A stretch of DNA of 5,961 nucleotides from an uncultured Prevotella sp. (GTDB lineage Bacteria > Bacteroidota > Bacteroidia > Bacteroidales > Bacteroidaceae). The translations under genes were made by a program, and so were the position numbers. The notes beneath the pieces are model-generated. The model saw only the letters and a program-made list of their open reading frames with translations. It was not told the DNA's origin and did no database searches. The stretch's first letter is position 1; every line of letters begins with the position of its first letter. Below, in pieces: positions 1-5,952 of this stretch. The stretch is from contig CAAGSA010000003.1 in NCBI GenBank assembly GCA_900772835.1, positions 1 through 5,961 on the forward strand, written 5' to 3'.

Positions 1-4
1 TTTG
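1..4 (+). promoter_or_regulatory. possible truncated -7 box for tRNA-Asn
   Basis: The window opens with TTTGCA, which matches the right half of the Bacteroidetes -7 element TAnnTTTG. It lies about 30 bases before the tRNA-Asn 5' end, a plausible distance for a short pre-tRNA leader. The left half of the box and any -33 element would lie outside the window, so this is an inference from four bases and position only. Confidence 0.3.
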
Positions 5-33
5 CAACCGCAATCAAGAACGATAGCAATAAT

Positions 34-107
34 GCTTCAATAGCTCAGTTGGTTAGAGCACCTGACTGTTAATCAGGGGGTCGTTGGTTCAAGCCCATCT
101 TGAAGCG
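34..107 (+). tRNA. tRNA-Asn (anticodon GTT)
   Basis: A complete 74-base cloverleaf reads off directly. The acceptor stem GCTTCAA (34-40) pairs perfectly with TTGAAGC (100-106), and the discriminator is G107. The D arm is GCTC/GAGC (43-46, 56-59). The anticodon stem CCTGA/TCAGG encloses loop CTGTTAA with anticodon GTT at 68-70, which reads Asn codons AAC and AAT. The T loop is TTCAAGC (88-94). The T stem GTTGG/CCATC has one T-T mismatch (84 with 98) where most tRNAs have a pair. The CCA end is not encoded and must be added after transcription. A strong terminator follows 11 bases downstream, so this is the last or only gene of its transcript. Confidence 0.97.
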
Positions 108-118
108 CGGTTTCAAGG

Positions 119-153
119 GCCTTGCAAGTTTACACGCTTGCGAGGCTTTTTTT
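119..153 (+). terminator. rho-independent terminator of tRNA-Asn
   Basis: A 10-bp stem, GCCTTGCAAG (119-128) with CTTGCGAGGC (137-146), contains one T-G wobble and closes an 8-base loop. Seven T residues (147-153) follow at once. It is a classical intrinsic terminator placed just after tRNA-Asn, and it separates the tRNA from ettA. Confidence 0.93.
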
Positions 154-543
154 GTTCATGTTGGATATGCTGATTTTTTCAGAAAAAGTTTTTGATTCCG
201 TGCATAATCACAAAAATTTTGCTTGCGCGTGTTAAAATATCTGGGTGTAGATGTGAGCGTGTGTTAAGATTTCGCCTTTCTTTCATACGGAGGAACATTG
301 TTTTTATGTCGCGTATACAAGAAGTCGGGCGCAAGAAGAGTTTGAGAAGGAAGATCTTGGTGGTACAAAGTTATGTATTACCCCTTCGCAAATTTTGTAT
401 TGTGTGCGGTTTGCATTATCTTTGCAAAAGCATAGAAAGTGGGACAAGCCGCGTGCGTACAGCATTCTTTTTTACACAACAGCTGGAAATGAATGACATT
501 AAAGGAAAAATGAATAACATAAAAATATAACACAATATAAAAT
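154..543. other. gene-free stretch upstream of ettA
   Basis: This 390-base AT-rich stretch holds the ettA promoter (394-424) and an approximately 110-base 5' leader. An open frame from 192 to 530 (112 codons; internal ATG at 306 preceded by GGAGGA at 289-294) encodes a very basic, Cys-containing peptide with no recognisable domain. It spans the promoter itself, so I do not call it a gene. The last part of the same frame, from ATG 489 to TAA 530, could be a 13-residue leader peptide (MNDIKGKMNNIKI) ending 13 bases before ettA, but nothing shows that it is translated. Confidence 0.6.
394..424 (+). promoter_or_regulatory. ettA promoter, Bacteroidetes -33/-7 type
   Basis: TTTG at 394-397 and TATCTTTG at 417-424 are separated by exactly 19 bases. 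Both boxes match the Bacteroidetes primary sigma factor consensus TTTG-N19-21-TAnnTTTG with no mismatch. Transcription should start around 429-432, giving a leader of about 110 bases before the ettA ATG. Confidence 0.85.
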
Positions 544-2241
<1,698 letters not shown>

Positions 2242-2267
2242 AAAACCGCTTGAGGGAAACAATACAA

Positions 2268-2340
2268 GAATCTGCCACTTTGCCACCGACGGCCACACAT
2301 CATGTGGCGGGAGCCAACCGGTGGGCAGAGTGGCAGATTC
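2268..2340. repeat. branched palindrome between ettA and ruvB
   Basis: The left arm (2268-2288) pairs with the right arm (2319-2340) as a 21-bp stem with one wobble and one bulged G; outer ends are GAATCTGCCACT and AGTGGCAGATTC. Inside sits a separate hairpin, GCCACA (2292-2297) and TGTGGC (2303-2308) around CATCA. The folded form is a long stem topped by an off-centre hairpin. It begins 27 bases after the ettA stop, and no T run follows on either strand, so it is not a standard intrinsic terminator. It may protect or define the ettA mRNA 3' end, or be a copy of a dispersed palindromic (REP-like) element. There is no coding sequence in it. Confidence 0.85.
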
Positions 2341-2391
2341 CGTCGCATACGCGGTGCCCGCAGACCGCCAAATTCATAATGTTTTGATCAA

Positions 2392-2412
2392 AAATACACG
2401 GCAAATACACGG
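2392..2412 (+). repeat. tandem AAATACACGG repeat upstream of ruvB
   Basis: The 10-mer AAATACACGG occurs perfectly at 2392-2401 and again at 2403-2412, an 11-base period close to one DNA helical turn. The second copy ends 20 bases before the ruvB -7 box, just where a TTTG -33 element would be expected and is absent. Paired sites on one helix face are typical of transcription-factor operators. That role is inferred. Confidence 0.6.
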
Positions 2413-2431
2413 ATATTCTGTTTTTTTTGCA

Positions 2432-2439
2432 TAACTTCG
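2432..2439 (+). promoter_or_regulatory. ruvB -7 element, no -33 box
   Basis: TAACTTCG differs from TAnnTTTG by one base (C for the third T). No TTTG lies 19-21 bases upstream; the nearest upstream TTTG outside the T run is at 2383-2386. The box ends only four bases before the ruvB ATG, so transcription from it would give a leaderless or nearly leaderless mRNA. Confidence 0.5.
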
Positions 2440-2443
2440 CACT

Positions 2444-3475
2444 ATGGACAATGATTTCGACATAAGACAAGAAACGCTCAGTTCGGCGGAAAAGGAGTTC
2501 GAGAACGCACTGCGACCGCTGCGCTTCGGCGATTTCAGCGGACAGCAGAAGGTGGTGGAAAACCTCGAAGTGTTCGTCGAGGCAGCGAAATACCGGGGCG
2601 AACCGCTCGACCATACACTGCTGCACGGACCGCCGGGACTGGGAAAGACTACGCTCAGCAACATCATAGCCAACGAGCTGGGCGTGGGATTCAAAATTAC
2701 GAGCGGACCCGTGCTCGACAAGCCCGGCGATCTCGCCGGCATACTCACGTCGCTCGAGCCCAACGATGTGCTCTTCATCGACGAGATACACCGCCTCTCG
2801 CCCGTAGTGGAGGAATACCTCTATTCGGCTATGGAAGACTACCGCATCGACATAATGATAGACAAGGGGCCATCGGCACGGTCCATACAGATAGACCTGA
2901 ACCCCTTCACGCTCGTCGGGGCCACCACACGCAGCGGTCTCCTCACGGCTCCGCTGCGCGCCCGTTTCGGCATAAACCTGCATCTGGAATACTACGAGCC
3001 GGAAACGCTGAAGCGCATACTGAAGCGCTCGGCAAGCATCCTGAGGGTGCCTATCGACGACGATGCGGCAATGGAGATAGCGCGACGGTCAAGAGGTACG
3101 CCACGTATAGCCAACGCTCTGCTCAGGAGAGTGAGAGACTTCGCACAAGTGCGCGGTTCCGGAAGGATTGACACAAAAATCACGCACGTGGCACTTACCG
3201 CCCTCAATATCGACCAATACGGTCTCGATGAGATCGACAACAAGATTCTGCTGACGATTATCGACAAGTTCAAGGGCGGTCCCGTGGGTATCACCACCAT
3301 CGCCACCGCCATTGGCGAAGACTCCGGCACCGTGGAGGAGGTGTACGAGCCGTATCTCATCATGGAAGGCTTCATCAAGCGTACGCCGCGCGGCAGAATG
3401 GTAACGGAACTTGCCTACAGCCACTTCGGCAGGAATCCCTACACAGGCAACATCATGGAGCCAACGCTGTTCTAA
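2444..3475 (+). CDS. ruvB: Holliday junction branch migration ATPase RuvB
   Basis: This 343-residue AAA+ motor (E. coli RuvB is 336) forms hexameric rings on DNA. With RuvA it drives branch migration of Holliday junctions before RuvC cleavage, in recombination and repair. Walker A is GPPGLGKT (62-69) and Walker B ends in D113-E114 followed by IHRL. Sensor 1 is GATTRSG (from 159). The LRARFG segment (171-176) includes Arg174, at the position of the E. coli arginine finger. Sensor 2 is RGTPRIAN with Arg221. The C-terminal winged-helix DNA-binding domain follows, with KGGPVGITTIA and the basic RTPRGR near the end. The start at 2444 gives MDNDFDIR, the usual Bacteroidales N terminus, and there is no Shine-Dalgarno. 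ruvA and ruvC are not in the window. The nearest upstream gene is ettA, about 200 bases away and separated by a palindrome, so ruvB is probably transcribed alone. All catalytic residues are intact. Confidence 0.98.
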   Translation: MDNDFDIRQETLSSAEKEFENALRPLRFGDFSGQQKVVENLEVFVEAAKYRGEPLDHTLLHGPPGLGKTTLSNIIANELGVGFKITSGPVLDKPGDLAGILTSLEPNDVLFIDEIHRLSPVVEEYLYSAMEDYRIDIMIDKGPSARSIQIDLNPFTLVGATTRSGLLTAPLRARFGINLHLEYYEPETLKRILKRSASILRVPIDDDAAMEIARRSRGTPRIANALLRRVRDFAQVRGSGRIDTKITHVALTALNIDQYGLDEIDNKILLTIIDKFKGGPVGITTIATAIGEDSGTVEEVYEPYLIMEGFIKRTPRGRMVTELAYSHFGRNPYTGNIMEPTLF

Positions 3476-3494
3476 GGCGGAGCCGCACGCGATA

Positions 3495-3642
3495 GTCTCT
3501 TGCTGTCTCCTCTTGCCGTCAATGTGTTTTTTGATTTTAACCCGAATCGGTCATCAGGGCTTGCCTGGATTTTGTTTTTTAGAAGAGTGGGAAACGTCCT
3601 GATGACCGATTTGGGTTTAAGACAAAGGAGACAACAAGAGAC
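3495..3642. repeat. long nested inverted repeat downstream of ruvB
   Basis: Two pairs of arms are nested. The inner arms at 3539-3558 and 3598-3617 pair over 20 positions with a single G-T wobble (core ATCGGTCATCAGG with CCTGATGACCGAT) and close a 39-base spacer. The outer arms at 3495-3510 and 3627-3642 (GTCTCTTGCTGTCTCC with GGAGACAACAAGAGAC) pair at 15 of 16 positions. The left side has about 28 unpaired bases between inner and outer arms and the right side about 9, so the structure is lopsided. No transposase, clear target-site duplication or T run adjoins it. It could be a small non-autonomous mobile element, a structured 3' UTR of ruvB, or an RNA gene. I cannot choose between these. Confidence 0.8.
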
Positions 3643-3791
3643 AATTTTTCAGTTGTTTCCCCAACGACAATACGTTTATCTGTTCAAAACCTATTGTCTC
3701 TGATTTTCGTAATTACATTCATAATCTCCAATGTTGCCAACCGGGAAAATCCGCTAATCCCAAATTCAGTTTTCGCTGTTCCCCGCAAACC

Positions 3792-3829
3792 AAAAACAGC
3801 GACCTACGCTATTCGTAAGTCGCTGTTTT
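3792..3829 (-). terminator. terminator of the - strand tRNA(CAT)
   Basis: AAAACAGCGAC (3793-3803) pairs perfectly with GTCGCTGTTTT (3819-3829). After one mismatch the stem continues TACG/CGTA to a 5-base loop (3809-3813). Read on the - strand, the descending arm ends GTCGCTGTTTTTGG, giving a five-T tract just after the stem. It begins seven bases past the tRNA 3' end. The A/T-rich ends on both sides mean it may also stop + strand transcription coming from ruvB. Confidence 0.85.
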
Positions 3830-3835
3830 GGAAGG

Positions 3836-3909
3836 TGGGCCATCTAGGGCTTGAACCTAGGACCTCCAGATTATGAGTCTGTTGCTCTAACCAACTGAGC
3901 TAAAAGCCC
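3836..3909 (-). tRNA. tRNA with CAT anticodon, probably elongator tRNA-Met
   Basis: Read on the - strand this is a 74-base cloverleaf: acceptor GGGCTTT with ATGGCCC, D arm GCTC/GAGC, anticodon loop CTCATAA, T stem CTAGG/CCTAG with loop TTCAAGC, discriminator A, no encoded CCA. It is not initiator tRNA, because it lacks the three G-C pairs at the base of the anticodon stem and the unpaired first base. A CAT anticodon also fits the Ile2 tRNA, whose C34 is changed to lysidine by TilS so that it reads AUA; sequence alone does not settle this. Odd points are a T6-T67 mismatch and T5-G68 wobble in the acceptor stem and an A27-G43 mismatch at the base of the anticodon stem. The gene stands alone, with its own promoter and terminator, divergent from the HAD gene. 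Confidence 0.93.
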
Positions 3910-3911
3910 GG

Positions 3912-3932
3912 CTTGACCAGTGTGCGGTCAAG
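3912..3932 (-). other. hairpin in the 5' leader of the tRNA(CAT) transcript
   Basis: CTTGACC (3912-3918) pairs perfectly with GGTCAAG (3926-3932) around a 7-base loop. On the - strand it lies between the expected transcription start (about 3937) and the tRNA 5' end (3909), leaving only two bases between hairpin and tRNA. RNase P would cut directly beside it. A role in processing or stability is inference. Confidence 0.6.
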
Positions 3933-3942
3933 TTTGCAGGTG

Positions 3943-3974
3943 CAAAGGTAATGGGTTTCTGCCGTATTTCCAAA
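3943..3974 (-). promoter_or_regulatory. promoter of the - strand tRNA(CAT)
   Basis: On the - strand, TTTG (3974-3971) is followed after 20 bases by TACCTTTG (3950-3943). Both boxes match the Bacteroidetes consensus perfectly. The predicted start is near 3937, giving a leader of about 27 bases that contains the hairpin at 3912-3932. Confidence 0.85.
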
Positions 3975-4087
3975 TTTTATGCCGGAAAATCTACATTAAG
4001 ATGGGGATATTTGTGTTTTTTTTATAAAATATACGTAAAAAACAGCTACTTGGAACAATGCGGAAGCTGTTATTGAACGTTTTGTAT

Positions 4088-4095
4088 TAACTTTG
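4088..4095 (+). promoter_or_regulatory. -7 element of the HAD-ribF unit
   Basis: TAACTTTG is a perfect TAnnTTTG match, 27 bases before the HAD ATG, giving a leader of about 20 bases. No TTTG occurs 19-21 bases upstream (the sequence there is AGCTG), so the -33 element is weak or replaced. A 7-base inverted repeat, AACAGCT (4041-4047) and AGCTGTT (4065-4071), lies across that region and could be an operator. Confidence 0.7.
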
Positions 4096-4122
4096 CAGGC
4101 ATAAAGACCGAAAACAAGAAGA

Positions 4123-4761
4123 ATGGAGAATAATATACTGAAAGGGATAAAGAACATCGTGTTCGACTTTGGTTGCGTGCTCGTCAACCTCGACCGCCAG
4201 AAGTGCATTGCGGCACTGGAAAGCATCGGTGCAGGCGAGATTGCCCACTACGTTGACGAATGCAAGCAGATTGATATGTTTCTCGACCTTGAACTGGGGA
4301 AAATCAGCACCGCTGAGTTTTGCCGCGAGATACGCCGCCGCGCTCCGGGCTGCTGCGCCACTGACGAGGATATATGTCGGGCGTGGGGCGAACTGCTCAC
4401 TGATATCCCCGTGCACCGTCTGGAGAAGGTGGAGAAGCTCCACTCACGCTACCGCACCTTCCTGCTGAGCAACAGCAATGCCGTGCATTGGGAGAAATCG
4501 GAGGCACTCTTTTTCCCCAGGGCAGGCCATGCGCCGGAGTATTATTTCGACAAGATGTTCATTTCCTATATGATGGGGATGGTGAAGCCCGATCCGGGAA
4601 TATTCACGGCCGTGATAGAGTGTGCCGGCATCGTGCCCGAAGAAACACTGTTCATCGACGACTCTCTCGCCAACTGCAAGGCAGCCGAGGAGTTCGGCAT
4701 CCGCACGCTGCACGTGAAGAACGGCGACGAGTGGGGAGAGGTGTTGGCTGGCTGTCAGTAG
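4123..4761 (+). CDS. HAD-superfamily hydrolase (phosphatase), YihX-like subfamily IA
   Basis: The 212-residue soluble protein has all four haloacid dehalogenase motifs. Motif I is VFDFGCVLVN with nucleophile Asp15; the usual second Asp (n+2) is Gly17, as in YihX-type and epoxide-hydrolase N-terminal HADs (DLGNVI in YihX). Motif II is LLSNSN with Ser116. Motif III is Lys155 in GMVKPDPGIF. Motif IV is FIDDS with Asp179/Asp180, followed by Asn184. A helical cap of about 80 residues lies between motifs I and II, the class C1 arrangement. It should dephosphorylate a small phosphorylated metabolite in the cytoplasm; the substrate cannot be read from the sequence. It has ten cysteines, which is many for its size. 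The start at 4123 sits 27 bases after a perfect -7 box. ribF follows 88 bases downstream on the same strand with no terminator between them, which suggests, but does not prove, a flavin-related substrate such as FMN or the riboflavin pathway phosphate intermediate. Confidence 0.92.
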   Translation: MENNILKGIKNIVFDFGCVLVNLDRQKCIAALESIGAGEIAHYVDECKQIDMFLDLELGKISTAEFCREIRRRAPGCCATDEDICRAWGELLTDIPVHRLEKVEKLHSRYRTFLLSNSNAVHWEKSEALFFPRAGHAPEYYFDKMFISYMMGMVKPDPGIFTAVIECAGIVPEETLFIDDSLANCKAAEEFGIRTLHVKNGDEWGEVLAGCQ

Positions 4762-4849
4762 CTGGCGGTTATAGGTTGGTTGCCGGGAGAGTAATGGCGA
4801 CTGCTGACGACCGGCAGCAGAAAGATTGGCAGATGATAAATGGATTATT

Positions 4850-5758
4850 ATGAATTGTAAGAGTGTTGCAACGATAGGATTTTTCGACGGAGTGCACCGT
4901 GGACACCGCTTCCTGATAAACCAGGTGAAGCAGTTGGCAGAGGAGAACGGCATACAGTCGATGGTGGTTACCTTCGACAGGCATCCGCGGCAGGTGCTGC
5001 ACAGCGACTATATGCCGCAGATGCTGAGCACGCTTGCCGAGAAGGTGGACCTGATACGCTCCACGGGAGTGGACCGCTGCGAGGTGCTGCCCTTCAACGA
5101 GCAGACGGCGTCGCTCTCGGCGCGCGATTTCATGCTCTCGGTGCTCAAGCAGCGCCTCGGCGTGGAGAAGCTCGTGATTGGCTATGACAACCGCTTTGGG
5201 CATAACCGTGCAGAGGGTTTCGACGACTATGTGCGCTACGGCAGAGAGATAGGCATCGAGGTGGTGCAGGCGAAAGCGTTCGTGCTGAACGGCGTGAACG
5301 TGAGTTCCTCGGTGGTGCGTTCGTTTCTCTCTGAGGGCGAGGTGGAGATGGCAGCCATGTGTCTGAGCTACCGCTATTCGCTTTCGGGCAAGGTGGTGGA
5401 CGGTGTGAAGGAGGGGCGCAGATTGGGCTTCCCCACGGCAAACATCAGTATGGAGGGACAGCAGAAGCTCATTCCCGCCCGCGGAGCCTATGCCGTATGG
5501 GCCACGCTCGACGATGGCGAACGCTATCCGGCGATGATGAACATTGGAACGCGCCCCACGTTCAGCGGCGGCAAGACCACTCTCGAAGTGCATCTACTCA
5601 ACTTCAGCGGCAATCTTTATGGCAGAGAACTCGCCGTGAGTTTTGTCCGGCGTCTGCGCGGCGAGCAGCGGTTCGAGTCGGAGAAAGCCCTGATGCGCCA
5701 ACTGGAGAAAGACAGCGAGCAGACGAGGGCTTGCCTTGCCGCGGCGGACGCAAGTTAA
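4850..5758 (+). CDS. ribF: bifunctional riboflavin kinase / FMN adenylyltransferase (FAD synthetase)
   Basis: RibF phosphorylates riboflavin to FMN and adenylates FMN to FAD in the cytoplasm. From ATG 4850 the protein is 302 residues (E. coli 313, Thermotoga 293). The N-terminal nucleotidyltransferase half has GFFDGVHRGH (10-19) and SSSVVR (152-157). The C-terminal kinase half has GRRLGFPTAN with FPTAN at 194-198, NIGTRPTF (231-238) and the LEVHLL segment with likely catalytic Glu246, and it ends with the typical RGEQRF and LEKD segments. Both active sites look intact. The start is uncertain: the frame is open back to 4808 and offers TTG 4826 (adds MADDKWII) or ATG 4850. I prefer ATG; it leaves only five residues before VATIGFFDG, short compared with E. 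coli but similar to Thermotoga. I see no promoter of its own, so it is probably read with the HAD gene. No ribA, ribB or other riboflavin synthesis gene is present. Confidence 0.95.
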   Translation: MNCKSVATIGFFDGVHRGHRFLINQVKQLAEENGIQSMVVTFDRHPRQVLHSDYMPQMLSTLAEKVDLIRSTGVDRCEVLPFNEQTASLSARDFMLSVLKQRLGVEKLVIGYDNRFGHNRAEGFDDYVRYGREIGIEVVQAKAFVLNGVNVSSSVVRSFLSEGEVEMAAMCLSYRYSLSGKVVDGVKEGRRLGFPTANISMEGQQKLIPARGAYAVWATLDDGERYPAMMNIGTRPTFSGGKTTLEVHLLNFSGNLYGRELAVSFVRRLRGEQRFESEKALMRQLEKDSEQTRACLAAADAS

Positions 5759-5785
5759 AGCCCTTTTTCCGCAGGCGTGTTCTCT

Positions 5786-5824
5786 GTACGGCAGCTCTGT
5801 TCCATATGCGACAGCTCTGCCCGT
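5786..5824. other. imperfect hairpin downstream of ribF
   Basis: The 8-mer CAGCTCTG occurs at 5792-5799 and again at 5812-5819, 20 bases apart. ACGGC and GCCCGT outside them and AGCT within them can pair into a stem interrupted by several bulges. It lies about 30 bases past the ribF stop and may mark the 3' end of the HAD-ribF transcript. No T run follows, so intrinsic termination is unsupported. Confidence 0.3.
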
Positions 5825-5875
5825 CTGTACTTTCAGCAACAGGTTTCCCGATGCCTTGCATAACCTAATGACCTC

Positions 5876-5883
5876 TAAGTTTG
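5876..5883 (+). promoter_or_regulatory. candidate upstream -7 element near the right edge
   Basis: TAAGTTTG matches TAnnTTTG perfectly. The best -33 candidate is CTTG at 5855-5858, with 17-base spacing, which is imperfect in sequence and short in spacing. It points out of the window to the right. Confidence 0.4.
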
Positions 5884-5921
5884 CAGAAGAAAGCAATTAG
5901 GCTAAATAATCAAGGTAAAAC

Positions 5922-5952
5922 TATGATTGATAAAGACAGTTTCGTACCTTTG
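5922..5952 (+). promoter_or_regulatory. promoter of a gene beyond the right edge
   Basis: TACCTTTG at 5945-5952 is a perfect -7 box. TATG at 5922-5925, 19 bases upstream, is a one-mismatch -33 box. Transcription would begin around 5958, at the very end of the window, so a gene or RNA on the + strand should lie just outside. Nothing in the remaining bases identifies it. Confidence 0.65.

Larger units (their letters stand above)
3476..3835. other. gene-free stretch between ruvB and tRNA(CAT)
   Basis: These 360 bases contain the nested inverted repeat (3495-3642) and the terminator of the - strand tRNA (3792-3829). Open frames of 60-67 codons at 3411-3602, 3500-3703 and 3694-3876 overlap the inverted repeat, the terminator, the tRNA or the ruvB end. 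They show no protein-like composition, so I call none of them. No U-tract terminator for ruvB is visible directly after its stop. Between 3646 and 3790 I see nothing beyond ATTGTCTCT at 3693-3701, which is complementary to part of the repeat's right arm. Confidence 0.6.

Noticed and set aside
192..530. Open frame of 112 codons on the + strand upstream of ettA, including a start at 306 with GGAGGA before it
   Set aside because: It runs through the ettA promoter, is very basic with no recognisable domain, and its composition looks like translated AT-rich spacer. Shine-Dalgarno-like sequences are not used by the real genes here.
2389..2396. CAAAAATA on the + strand, a - strand TAnnTTTG match
   Set aside because: No -33 box at the right distance and no - strand gene downstream of it; such matches are expected by chance in AT-rich DNA.
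2300..2983. 227-codon open frame on the - strand opposite ruvB
   Set aside because: Antisense shadow of ruvB, starting inside the intergenic palindrome, with no recognisable domain.
3411..3876. Three overlapping small + strand frames downstream of ruvB (63, 67 and 60 codons)
   Set aside because: They overlap the ruvB end, the long inverted repeat, the tRNA terminator or the tRNA itself, and have no protein-like features.
4769..5593. 274-codon open frame on the - strand opposite ribF
   Set aside because: It is His- and Arg-rich antisense translation of ribF with no domain, and ribF motifs are intact on the + strand.
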